Program-made: the position numbers and the translations under genes
NCBI GenBank assembly: GCA_008692225.1
Contig: VICG01000005.1
Coordinates: 310,001-374,000 of the forward strand
Reading direction: 5' to 3'
From: Monilinia fructicola
Lineage: Eukaryota; Ascomycota; Leotiomycetes; Helotiales; Sclerotiniaceae
DNA: 64,000 nt
Shown here: in pieces, positions 48,001 to 59,369 of the stretch
Layout of the letters: each line of letters opens with the position of its first letter
How positions within the stretch are numbered: the first letter of the stretch is position 1
Notes under the pieces: model-generated
What the model was told of the DNA's origin: nothing
Databases searched by the model: none
The model's input: the letters and a program-made list of their open reading frames with translations, nothing else

Positions 48001-49732
48001 GGGGATCCCTCCTCCACTATCCCCAACATCCACTATGATTTACATGAATCTTGACGAGGAGAAATGTCTCTCCTCATCGCAAAAGCTCCGATGTCGAATT
48101 ATCTTATCCATTGACCGTAAGCAAAGGATTCGAATGATGAATCTGGACGGAACCAGGCGTGACTGCCTGAGCAATCAGTATACGAACTTTTTCGGGCCAA
48201 GTATGGTGGTTGGAAGGAAAACCTTCCGAATCTCTAGGATGATCAGATGTCATTTGTGCTGGCGAGTGGATATTTTTTGTCCAACTCGCTTGGCTTCCAG
48301 AATCGTCATTGGGACTAACCGTCTTAACCGCCAGATGCCTGCCTCGTATCCAGTCGCAGGGTCTCCCTCTAAATACAGTATATTCTTATCTTGATCCCTG
48401 ATGCCCCCGAAGTTAGAAGCGCACATACTGTACTACTGTACTGCTAGCAACTTGTATCAACTGTTATCGTCCACAGATTCAAGCAGATGCAGTACCTACT
48501 GTACAGTGCTGAGCGTCAAAAATACTCAAGCTGGCTTTACGGTGGCTTCCGTGATATCCACATTCCATCCCATGGTATAAGGTCCTCTTTTTGAGTACCG
48601 GTCACTAACATAAAACGTTTCAGCTAGCAAAGACCGGCTGAAAATTTGTACAGTACTTACTTGTTGTTGTTAGTGTCGCTTAAACCAACCATTGTGGTAT
48701 GAGTTTGAGCGGTTGAACTCTACTCAATATGCATAAATCATACTTCAACATTTGGTTGCAATAATAATAATGATCATAATAACAATAATAACAATAATAA
48801 TACCGTATGGCATTTTCCATGGAGGAGCCTCTGCTTGGTTAGTTTTCCACATCCCAGCTGAAGGTTCAAAAGCATACTCATACTGTACGGAGTACAGAGT
48901 ACAGACTGTACAGTACAGCACAGTACAGACAGGACAGGACAGTCTTTCAGAGTTCAGTGCGTGGTAGGGTTTGTGTTGCAGTGGGTCAATGAGTGGCTCG
49001 TCCTTCCTTGTTGCGCATATTTTTTAATTTAGTGAGCTTGATTCATTGCTCTCGCAACTAACCTTGGAACTCCTGTACTAACTAGCAAGTAGCGACTACT
49101 CGAGTATCATCGATATAGTGGGTGGGCTGGTTATCTAAAGTTCTCCCTGTACAATACTGTACGGAGTACCTTCATATGCATGGCAATTTGGCAAACGATA
49201 CCAAAACCTTGATGTTATCCCTTGTTGCCTGTCATCTAGGTGACAGCCAAATCCATACACAATATGTGGTCTCTATCCGGGTCTCTATGGCATTTCCGCT
49301 CTTAGATGAACGATCGAGGATTATTCCACATTATCTCGAATGATCGATCTGCACTGCTTGTAGTCCAAATTCAGAAGAGACCTGGGATTAGTTTCTTGAG
49401 CCCTTGCCCGTCTAGATATGGTCCAATCTTTTTTCACCATTGCCACACAAAGTTCGAGTTGTTGGCAAGGGCATGCGTGTTTGTCACCAGCATCCACTTC
49501 GTATGTTTTACTATTTTGGTCTTGCAAATATCATGCATGTGGGATGTCTATCTCTTTAAGAATACGACGATGCCTACAAATCTTTCCTTCTTTAGGGTTC
49601 ATTCGTTTTCCTCATCTCATTTTTCTTGTCTCTCAATATAGTCAATTGGACTCCGAATTATTTTTCGGATTCCAAGTTTTTCTTTTGCGTTCACTCGTTC
49701 ACGCGCGACAGTTTGTCGAAGTATAGTTCAGA
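42063..49732. other. 7.7-kb gene-poor region
   Basis: No frame here has a recognisable domain. The longest candidates (44331-44540 plus, 46585-46890 minus, 45755-45943 minus, 48035-48394 plus) are short and lack credible splice neighbours. The 48.4-49.2 kb part is packed with TACTGTAC/GTACAGTAC words and the TACGGAGTAC motif; ATA/AAT runs lie at about 48764-48801. GC content alternates between C-rich (42.7-43.0 kb) and G-rich (43.1-44.0 kb) strand-biased blocks. Confidence 0.5.
48880..48945. repeat. GTACAGTAC-rich interspersed short repeat with TACGGAGTAC motif
   Basis: The words ACTGTACGGAGTACAGAGTA, then CAGACTGTACAGTACAGCAC, are nested near-palindromes. Similar words recur at about 48425-48515 and 49145-49170. 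Confidence 0.6.
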
Positions 49733-52403
49733 ATGATACAGTTTCCCGCCAGAGCGGCTCACGGTGATGGTGCCGATCGTGGAGAATTCGAGCCTGTGCC
49801 TCAACCACCACCGTCGCCTAGATGGGGTGAATTTCACAACAACGAATCAGTGACATCCTTCGATACTATTCAACAGAGTCGACCTCATACCATGCGATCA
49901 TCGTCGAATGCATACTTAATAAATAATTATAGCTCAGCAACTCTCTTGGGTCAAAGTCAAACGCCTGGGACGTCGACGCCTGGCCCATCATCACCTGGCC
50001 CATCGACACCTGGGCCATCAAACTACCACCAAACAAACTATGGTCAATCGTTAAGCGCTTTTAATCATGGTGACTCTTTCTCTGATACCTCATCTTACGA
50101 CGGGGCAACAGTATGTCAAACACCAGCTCCACGAGAGGATGAATGTATCAGTTACGAGGAATTCAAGAGTCAAGATCCAGCAACCGCTAGAAAAGTTAGA
50201 CACTTCAATACCTTTAACCGAAAATTCGATACCTCAGAGTATCAAATCGAGACCTTACACAAGCACGATGATGAAATTTTCCTTCCTCCTTGGAAACGAA
50301 ACATGTATCGATTATCGCCACTCTTCACGTTCCTAGCCTGCGGTTCATACTTCCTCTACTACTCCTACCGTATCCGTTGCACCATTGAAGCTCAAAGAGC
50401 CTATAATCAGGTCTATATCATGGCCTGGCTTTTTATTGCAGCAGAGGGTGCCGTTGCTTGTAAGTATTCGACACCCATTCATTCCCCACGACTCTCCGCG
50501 TGCGTTTGGATCTCGGGCCTCAAATTTTGAGTGACAGTTATTCCGAGCATCACAACGTGCACCGTGTTGGACCCGCCCGAAAACCCCAAACTTACGTCAG
50601 ATAGGTCCCGCTTTACTCCATCAAATGTACCAAATGTTGTCCATTCGCGGTCGTTCTCGCCCAAAGATTCGTCTTCGTGGTGATACTGTGCCCACTGTTG
50701 ATGCTTTCATCACATGCTGCGGTGAAGACGTGGATGTTGTTATGGATACTACTCGAGCTGCAGCTGCTGGCGATGTAGGTTCCAAGTCACGCCCATTGCC
50801 CCGGAAACAGATCACTAACAAAAACTCCAGTATCCCCAAGACCGTTTCCGCGTTGTCGTCCTTGACGATGGTAAAGATCCCGAATTGGAAAAGGCTGTCA
50901 ATGATCTCTCGCTCGAATACCCCAATGTTTACTACCATGCCCGTATCAAGATCAAGGGAGTCCCGCATCATTTCAAAGCTGGAAATCTTACTGGTGGTAC
51001 TAACTTCGTGCTTGATTTGGAAGGAGGTGAAGCCGAGTTCATTGCACCTTTGGACGCTGATATGATTCCCGAGCCGGATTGGTTGAGAGCTATCATTGCT
51101 CACATGGTCATTGATGATAAGATGGCACTTGTCTGCCCACCTCAAGTATGTTACTCTCCTCGACAACATCTTCCCACGATGCCAGAAAATCCAGTACTAA
51201 TGACAAATTTAGCTTTTCTACAATGTCCCCATGAACGATCCTCTCTGTCAATCACTTGATGCCTTCGTCCACGTTATGGAGCCTACTAAGGATGCCAATG
51301 GAGTAGCATGGTGTACCGGTTCCGGATATGCAATTCGCCGCGCAGCCCTCGACGATATTGGAGGTTGGCCCGTTGGTTCTCTCGCTGAAGACACCTTCAC
51401 CTCATCTCTCCTTCTTGGCGCTGGCTGGAAGACTGCCTTCTGCCACGAGGCTTTACAATACGGTACGGTTCCCGATACCATCACTGGACATCTCAAGCAA
51501 CGTACACGTTGGACCCTTGGTACTCTGCAGACTGCTCTGAAACTCAAGTTCTGTCTTTTCGGCAAACTGGTCAAAGGTATGGGATTCTTCGCTCGTCTGT
51601 CCGCATTCGTCTTCGCCATCGATGCATTCTTCAAGATCTTCTTGGTTATCGCCCTCCTCACTATTCCCATCGTGCTCGTCTCCGGCGGTCAACTAGTAGC
51701 TTACAATAACACCGAGCAACTCAAATGGCAAATCCGCTTTTGTTTCGCTTCCCTCGTGCTCACCCGTCTCAACGAATGGATCACCTACATTCCCTCCGGT
51801 TACCGTCTCGCACAACGTGATGCAGGTGCTCAAATGTGGATGGCTCCCTTCCATGCCAAGACCATCATCATGTCATTCCTCCTCCCTTCATGGCTCGGCG
51901 GTCGCCCAATGGCGTTCTCGAGTTCCGGAAGTCAGAAGAGTGACATCAACGAGCGCGACCCCAAAACTCGCGCCGGCGTCTTCAGACGTCTTTGGGTTAT
52001 CCTCTGGGATTGTCAATGCTACATGCATCTCCTCTACATTCTCTTCGTCATCGGTGCCGTCACCTGGAGTACCGTCAAAGGACTCGTCATCGACGCCGAC
52101 ACCAACAACACTCTCAAGAAGAAGTTGGTCTACTTGCTCACCCACGCCTTCTGGCCCCCCATGCTCTGGATGTTGTGCATCACCGCCTGCTTCGAACCCA
52201 TCCGCTATGCCATCTGGCCACCCGACATGCCAGACAGAGAAGAGCTGTTGGTCCGGGATCCCAAGACGCAAGTTGCCAGGCCCAAGGAAGAGTGGAAGAA
52301 AACGCGATACGCCAAGACGACCTTCTTCCACGAGTTCCAATACACATTATTGACCGGATTCACGTGTATGGTATTCGTCGGGGCGTTTTTCATTAGCATT
52401 TGA
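49733..52403 (+). CDS. Type 2 glycosyltransferase (cellulose-synthase-like, fungal GT2)
   Basis: A membrane processive glycosyltransferase of family GT2. Four exons in perfect phase (49733-50459, 50605-50774, 50831-51145, 51213-52403) give 800 residues. The N-terminal 180 residues are disordered and include a TPGPSSPGPSTPGPS repeat. Two membrane spans follow (about 200-245). The catalytic domain shows all expected motifs: VVVLDDGKD (D311-D312), APLDADM (D374, D376), AEDTF (E463-D464) and QRTRW (500-504), the last being the Q-x-x-R-W signature. Four to five further C-terminal spans follow, ending GAFFISI. The fungal clade with this arrangement includes the GT2 shown in Zymoseptoria and Fusarium to be needed for hyphal growth on solid surfaces, so a cell-surface polysaccharide role is the best guess. 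The sugar and product are unknown. No frame problem. Confidence 0.92.
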
Positions 52404-53709
52404 GCGAAGGCGCAGGCGAAGACGACTCGCGTTTGCCTCGTCGGGGACCTCGGAAGTCGGGTGCGGCGGTGGAGCGCGATGTTTGCTGGTGGCGAGGTGT
52501 ACAGAGGGATAGGGATACGATTGATTTTCCGGCGTTTGGACATGAGATATGCATGAGGAGAGCAGGAATTCATGTGGAGTAATGCCATTGGGAAGGATCT
52601 TGAAAAGATAAGATAAGATAAGATGGGATGGTAATACTATAGATATATCTCACATCACCGTACCTAATCTAGAAGAATCACTTAGAATAGTCACAAATAA
52701 ATAATTCATCGAGTCTTGCCCGTTCCTGCTGTGAGCATGAGCTTCCGCGTGCTTTGGTGCTGCAATCCGATATATCTCAGATGCGCATGTCCCTCGGACC
52801 CTTGCCAATCCACCGGCGCGAACCAGCTCTCCATGAAAGGTTCGCGATCGCAAATCCCACTTCCTTTGGCCCAACACGCAAAATCAAAATTCATAATATA
52901 TCTATTATCTATCCCATTCCGCGTTCAAGTCCGCAAACTGTTAATCAGGCAACATGATATAATATCATGTCGTTACATCCCCAATGGCCGCTATAATTCT
53001 TCATCACATTCCCCTTTCCCCTCTACCATCGCTCGGAAGCTCCAGCGGTGTACCATTGAGCTTGATAGCCCAACTTTGTTTTTGTCCATCGTGCATCGTG
53101 GTAGATTGGATGGTTTGTGGTTTCTCCTTCGGTCGTTATCCTTCTTCCGTTCTGTTCGTGTTTCGCTCCGTGCCGTGTGTTCCCCCTGTTCAGGTCTAGT
53201 TCTTTTATCTTCCCGTTTCGATGTCGATGGAGTAGATACATTGCAATGGTTGTTTGGAGAAGGAGAAAGATGATGGACATTATTTTTGCTGCTTTTGTTG
53301 CTGGATAATGGGGTGGTGAGCTTTGGGGGAGGGGGAGGCTATGGATGTCGTGGGGGTTGATGTGGTGGTTGATGATTGGGTTGAAGTTGTGGAATTGGAT
53401 TGGAAGAGTGGGTTGGGGAGTGAGTTGGGCTGTAGTTAGAGTGGAGGGCTAGAATGGGGATCGCATATCAATACGAGGTTCACATAGGTAATTTTACGGA
53501 AAATCTACTATGGTTGTGATGGTATATGGTATGCTAGAGGGACAAGAATGGGATCCCTTTCTGAAGAAATCTCGGTTGGAGTAGACAGACACTATAAGGA
53601 AAGAAGTCGATATAGTCAAGAGCTCATTGGTCGTCTCAGCTGTTGTAGAATGAGATAGTGTAGAGATAATAACAATAATAGTTGGTGCAAATACAGTTGT
53701 CTTCTGTTA
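52404..53709. other. Intergenic region downstream of the GT2 gene
   Basis: Shadow-type frames only. An AGATAAGATAAG short repeat lies near 52608-52625. A G-rich stretch at about 53310-53460 has no coding signal. Confidence 0.5.
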
Positions 53710-54177
53710 CTAAGAGATCGTGGTAGATGCTACAGTCTGAATCACCTGTGCCGCCTGGCATGTAGTCGTAGGGGTGCTTACAGGCATGGACCGATTTGCA
53801 TTTGCATCTCCGAATACGAAGGGTTTTCTAATAAATGTTAGGCCTCTCATATGAACTTTGTTTGGGGCCTCGTATAGGTTTATGAAAGATGTACCATTGG
53901 GTATAGAAGATGACGGTAACCACGCGAAAGTAAGACCTCCAATTATACCACCAGCTTGTGTGATTATCAGTCCATTTCAAAGAGATGGAGATGAAAATGA
54001 GCGAGAACATACTTGCAATTTTTTGAACAACTGCGAATTCATCGCCAGAATTATCCGCATCATTCAAAGTTGAGTTTATTGACCCCGCATCACTAATACC
54101 ACTCCAAGCTATAGTGAACTTGCTTCCTCGTACCGGATGCCAACTCGTAGTGGTAAAAAGTCTGCTCTTTCCCCTCC
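53710..54177 (-). CDS. Unrecognised gene, C-terminal two exons only
   Basis: Read on the minus strand, an exon at 54177-54013 follows a CAG acceptor and encodes TTTSWHPVRGSKFTIAWSGI, then a region ending VVQKIA. A 57-58-base intron (54012-53955; GTATGT...CACAAG) joins in phase to a second exon that starts TGGIIGGLTFAWLP and stops with TAG at 53710-53712. The exons are open, in phase and well spliced, which argues for a real gene. The glycine-rich GGIIGG stretch resembles the start of a short membrane segment. The upstream exons (right of 54177) could not be resolved, and I recognise no family. Confidence 0.4.
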
Positions 54178-55774
54178 CTGTGAGGGGTTAGAAAATATAA
54201 TGTATTGAGTAAAGAAATACAAAGTCGGCATCGAAAAGTTCTCCTCTTTGTATAAAGGAAGCATTCCAAGACATGACGAGTAAATCTAACGACAAGAATT
54301 AGGGTGGAAGAAAAGCAAGAATATGATAAGGATATTTTGCTCTCTCATGTAACCATATACAAACTTTATTTATCTTCCCATAAGACCATTGAAAACTTCC
54401 AGATGGCAGAGGAAGAGGGTGTGTGGCAGCGAATGGACAAAGAATATAACCATGCAGATGAAATTTCGGCAGCATCCTTCATGTTGGAACGGCAATTGGA
54501 GTTTCGCCGCAAGTGTTTGGTTGAGGTTGAGACTCGTCTCTGATCGGAAAAGGCAGAATGAGCAGGAAGGACTTTCTGCCCGCACTTTCTTCCAATGTCT
54601 AAATCGATCCCAAAATACTGAACCTGAAGCATCGTAGTCGTGCTTTTTAGGTTAACCCGACCATCTTGCAGCGTTTCGGACGGATAGATCCGAGTATCAG
54701 CAGTCTGAATATGCATATATGAGATCTGAGACTTTCAAGGGGTCAATGTCATTGTTCGTCCCAACTGTTGAGACTGGAGATATGCTTAATCGATTCAAGA
54801 AGCGACTGCGCCACGGAAGATAAACAAGGGAGAGGTAGTACTGCATAGTTGCATATTGATCCCGACGTATGATGAAACCCGTGCCTCTTTTGTACTTTAG
54901 ATACGCAATGAGCTTGAATGTATGTCACTGGACTTGCATGTAATTTTCGAGTTCGCGATACAAGCAGCTCAAAATAATTTCGGATCCGGGACCAGTCGAG
55001 CAGATTGTCCCATAGAAGACTTCTTTTTGGAATGATTGAAAGATGGCAACGGGGCACTATTATTCATCTTTGCGAAGAACCTCAGACTTCTTTGATTCCC
55101 AATTACATTTTCGGGGATGAAGGATGACGGCAAGCATTTCCCAGACATGATTGCTATCAAAATATTGGATCAATGTGAGATTAATAATGCGGGGTAAGTT
55201 GCGTGGCGAGAAGAGTTTTCGAAGTGCTGAGGGGCAACACTCATGTTCACACTGTTAAGTTTTCTTGAGAAATAATAATGCGAATTCACAATACAACGAA
55301 ATGAAAACTGTGAAGCTTCGTATTAATTATTGAAAGTCATTGATTATACTAGGTCCATTTGCTGGAGAACGTAGCTACGGAAGCGACGACCAAAGGAATC
55401 CAAGTTGTTCCAATAACAATCATCCATGGATATATCAAGACTCCGAGACCAAGATCTGTCTCTGCTGTACCATATCCTACAATGACTCTGTAATTGTAAT
55501 ATCCAGACAAAAAGGGTGACCTGCACCAATGAGTTGTCCCAAGCCCAAGCATTCCATAAACACCAGTAAATGGCATTATTTCCAAAACCGAAGACTGAAG
55601 AAATAATCTAAACCAAGCAGAGATCCCAAGCCGTTCCAAATCCCAAACCTACATACACACTGTCCCATAATCATCCTCGCATAACATAATCAAACGCCCA
55701 AGGCTGTGCTTTCTTTTGTTCAAACATCAATATCATTAAGATCAACCGTCCTGGCGATATTTGTATCATTTTCA
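54178..55774. other. Region probably holding the 5' exons of the minus-strand gene at 53.7 kb, otherwise unassigned
   Basis: A minus-strand frame (55349-55639) is rich in hydrophobic residues (SSVLEIMPFTGVYGMLGLG and later IYPWMIVIGTTWIPLVVAS) and may be part of a membrane protein, but it lacks a clear start and splice links. A helical plus-strand frame at 54304-54543 overlaps another minus-strand frame. Nothing here is secure. Confidence 0.35.
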
Positions 55775-56592
55775 TCAATGTCTTCCACCAATTTCTTCGT
55801 ATGCGGGTGGGGGGTCTCTCGTTTCGCCCGGAACTGTAAGTTCATCCTCACCTGGAACTGCAATCCTTACTCTCGAAGTATTTGCTCTTGGAGTCTCATA
55901 GATATCGCCCGGTGCAGATGATGAGCGACCTCGAGTTGGCACACCAGGTCTTAGCATTGATTCGGGTAGTTTCTCGGGTGGGTAAGCATATGGTTCGTTT
56001 GCAAATGTTGGGTGAAGAGGCGGCGGTGGTACCTGATGAGAGGGATAAGGCTGAGGGGTACGGGTGTAAGGGGGGTTGTAGTGATAATAGGGGGGCTATT
56101 CATCCGCTGTTGTGGAGGTGGTGGAGGCGGAACCCATTGCGCTGATGGCGCGCCGGTTGATGAATATCCTGTTGGTCGCATTTGTGAATGGTTTTCATGC
56201 GGCCCTGGCTGATGGGCGTAATAGCCTTTTGGTGGTGGCGAGTTTGTATACCTTACGTCTTCTCTACTCTTCCTCTTGTCATCTTGCTCCCTCCTGTCGT
56301 ATGCGTATTTTCTTTCCGGCGAATATCTTCGTCTATGCCTGCGCTCATTACTTCTTTCCCTGCCCCTATCTCTATCATACTCGCGACTGTGAGACCGAGC
56401 GTGATGTCGATCGTGAGAATGTCTCCGTCTTCGCTGACCTGGACCCGCGTGATCAGGAGAATAGATGCGATAAGATTGTTCCTCGAGGTTCAAGGCTTCG
56501 ATTTCGAGACGCTGCTTCTCCTCTCTATGTTTGAGATGTTGTTTGATGAGATAGCCTGCTGCGAGGACTTCTAATCCACCTAGAAGGACCAT
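55775..56592 (-). CDS. RS/RD-repeat protein with N-terminal membrane-like segment and C-terminal PPxY motif
   Basis: ATG at 56590-56592 gives a hydrophobic start (VLLGGLEVLAAGYLI) followed by a lysine/glutamate helix. Then comes a long charged stretch of alternating Arg with Ser, Asp, His and Glu (residues about 50-120). A Pro/Tyr-rich segment follows, and an end block contains ETRDPPPAYEEIGGRH. PPPAY is a PPxY motif of the kind bound by WW domains of Rsp5/Nedd4-type ubiquitin ligases, which often use short membrane-anchored adaptors. As read, the frame breaks in a six-C run (six G on plus, 56089-56094). One more base there joins MNSPP to YYHYNPPYTRTP and closes a 272-residue protein. The adaptor role is inference from the motif layout only. 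Confidence 0.7.
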
Positions 56593-57479
56593 GTTGATAG
56601 TATTCCTGCAGAGGTGTAAGTCTTTCCGTTCTATATTCAGAAACGTGTTTGCGTAGATATTTCTTGTGCTTTTCTTTTCTTTGCTTTGCTTTGCTTTGCT
56701 TTGCTATGCTTTTATTGATGTAGTAGTCAGTTTGTGAAGAAATGTTATAGATATAGCATGGTGAATGAATGATCGTTGAGTCACAAGATACTTTTGTAAG
56801 GTCAGTCAGCCGCCACCACCACTAGGGATTACTTCAAAGGGTGTTTCTGTACGGAGGTATATGGCTAAATCATGTCTCGTCTCACGCACTGTCTTGGTAT
56901 CGCCACAACTACATCATTCTGCCCAGACAAATTAGTTCTAATCCTTGCGAGCCAAGGGCGGTGAGATCCCATTTAGCTCATTTGCACTTGCGACGTTGAT
57001 TCGTCGTGGATTCGTCGAGTCGTACACATACATGTTGATATTGTCATGCGCTTCAAATCTGGATATAATTAAGCTGTGCATGTTAATTGGCATAGGTAGG
57101 TTTGAGAAATGGCCATCAGATTATTTTATCTCGACCGCTTTTATTGGCATTTGAATCGTTTTACAGTAGGTTATGGATTCATTCGATATATTCAACGGGA
57201 GTTTCGCATGTTATCATCTAAACGTCATAGCTCTTCTATACTTGGATATTGGATATAAGTTTCGGATATTATACGATGGCTGCAAGTTGCGAGGTATATC
57301 TTCAAACAAAACCACTATCATGGAATTCTAATTTGGCGGCCGACTGGCTGAAAATCTCAGGTCAAGTAGGGTCCCCTTGATCATCATGATCTTGCCATCT
57401 AACCTTACCTAGATTTAAATCACGATGTTACTGGCGTTGCGGGCACATTCCCTTCGTATAGCACCCAAGGCCCTACAAA
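56593..57479. other. Intergenic, promoter of the RS-repeat gene
   Basis: Contains a CTTTG pentanucleotide run at about 56676-56707, matching the one at 380-404. No gene is supported; the frame at 56945-57154 has no features. Confidence 0.5.
56676..56707. repeat. CTTTG pentanucleotide repeat
   Basis: Five or so TTTGC/CTTTG units. The same unit occurs at 380-404. Confidence 0.8.
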
Positions 57480-58250
57480 TCTCTACTTCATTGCAAAAGC
57501 TCCAACTCCCTTGCTACTTGGGTACAGTGATATACCGAGATTCTCGGTATAAGATCCCACATCTCTTGGGTTGGTTTCTCATAGTTCTAAACCATGTCAT
57601 CGAAAAAATGTTGCTATTCCGATGTAAATCTCCGCATATCAGATCTTACAATATTGAGATCGATGCGCATACCGGATCCTTTTCCAACAACATTAGATAC
57701 TTGATCAACGGCTTGATACCATTAGGACCCCTTGTATCATCGAGCTATCATTCTGCTAGGAACATACGGGGTTCGTCAAGATCGAAATCGTCCGTATGCA
57801 TGTGGGTCCGGCGAATTCCAACAATCGATCGTTCCTCGTAGAGCGATTCAATCTTTATAGGTTCAAGTGCCATTGCGATTTATACGTGGAATACTCTCAC
57901 GGTGCCAAAAGCAACGCGCACGCCTGATAAGAGCGAGAAGTGTCAGCGGTATTTTAAGCTTCAAGAAAGTTGGACTAACTCTCTTTGGTCACGGCATTCA
58001 GATATGGGGTGATTGTAAGTCTACTTCGATAAGATGGTATCTAGATCCGGTATTGATTCAAACAACTCAACCTTCAGCCGTCTGTGTACGTCTGGGCTAT
58101 GTATACAATGGAAGGTGCCCATTGCCAAATTGCATGCTGTTCTCTGATAGCCAGCTCGTATGAGGGATTCGAATTCATGCCTTAGCCGAGTCTGGCTCAA
58201 TTTCTGGCCAGGAACGCCTGATAATGCCAAAATTGCATAGGAGGCAGTCT
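57480..58250 (-). pseudogene. Cytochrome P450 relic (heme cysteine and ERW block lost)
   Basis: The minus strand carries the order of a fungal P450 C-terminal half. First come the I-helix and following helices, RLRHEFESLIRAGYQRTAC then MGTFHCIHSPDVHRRLKVEL (58021-58200). Next is a K-helix-like ITPYLNAVTKE (about 57975-58010), cut by a stop. A DEPRMFLAE segment (about 57750-57780) is followed at once by two stops, TGA (57748-57750) and TAG (57745-57747), where the family has Arg-Trp (CGA, TGG). PNGIKPLIKYL follows, then a heme-loop remnant GKGSGMRIDLN near 57650-57690, in which the heme-ligating cysteine position reads CGC (Arg). Two stops explained by C-to-T and G-to-A changes are typical of repeat-induced point mutation. 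No catalytic P450 can be made. The N-terminal half was not found. Confidence 0.75.
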
Positions 58251-59369
58251 AAAAGCTTGTTTGTTTGGTCACACCAGTCACCTCTACCCGCTTATTTGCC
58301 ATGATCTCCGAATCTCCATTCGCAATTAATGTTGAAGTATCAGTATCAGTGTAATAGACATGCTTTGGAGCAAAACAACCTGCCTCTCAATACGCAATCA
58401 CGGGTTTGAGTGGAGGAGCTAGTCGCATTGCAAGCCGGTATGGCACTCTATCCAATACCAACCAAATCCAATCAAATTACAAAAGTACATGCGACCACAG
58501 AGTCACCTTTTTAACGACCGCAATAAATGAAGATTTAAAGACCAGGGACTTGCATAGGTCCAGAGGTAGACTGAAAACAAGATCCATAACATTGTCTGTA
58601 GTAAAGCACTTTTAAAAGCGTTGGATACTTAGAAATTTATCTTTATCGGCGTATTCCATTGATAGCCAGTGTGATATTTAATCCATTGGATCTTGAATCT
58701 GGCTAGTTTGTTCTCCTATCTTGGATTTGGCGAAGAAAGGACTGATGGCAGTGTAAGGAAACTTATGCGCCTCGGCCCTCGGTGCGTTGATCCTGACATC
58801 CAAAAGCGGTACTCCCAACGCGCCGGTTTGTTATGGGGCTTGATAGTGGGATGAAGAAGGCCGTGATAGTCAGCATCATCATTGTGAAGTCCGCTTGGTT
58901 TGATTCTGACAGTTGGAATATGTTTATCGAGCGCAACAAATAGCCGTTCGAGAGCGTTACTAGTACCCCATCCAATCTCCCTGCGGGTAGTCTTACTACC
59001 TCATTCATCCATTCGTCACCAATGCTGGCTTCTACGCTATAATATTATCAGTACGTAAAAGATACATACCAATAGTTAACGCCGTAAATGTACTGTTTAT
59101 TCTCAGTAACCTCACTATTACAGGGGCTCGGAAAGAGCTACTTGCTAAAGGTGCCACACTCACGTCAGCCGGTTCCCTCGGCATTGGACGAAAAGGTTTT
59201 TGTCGTAATCATGGCATAAACTGTTTCTCGTAAAATCCGAACGATAGGGCCTTCCTCTTCGAAATAAAGAAATTCAACGATGGGTGAAATTGAGACTGGT
59301 GAAAAAGAAGGCCCAAGACATCATCTTCACACACGTAGCTTGAGGAGCTAACCTCTCGATCATACCATC
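58251..59369. other. Unassigned sequence between the P450 and PKS relics
   Basis: Might hold the N-terminal half of the P450 (minus) or upstream PKS domains (plus), but neither could be recognised. The frame at 58763-59008 minus has no P450 motif. Confidence 0.4.

Noticed and set aside
51817..52353. 178- and 150-residue frames on both strands inside the GT2 gene
   Set aside because: Shadows of the verified GT2 coding exon caused by its codon bias.
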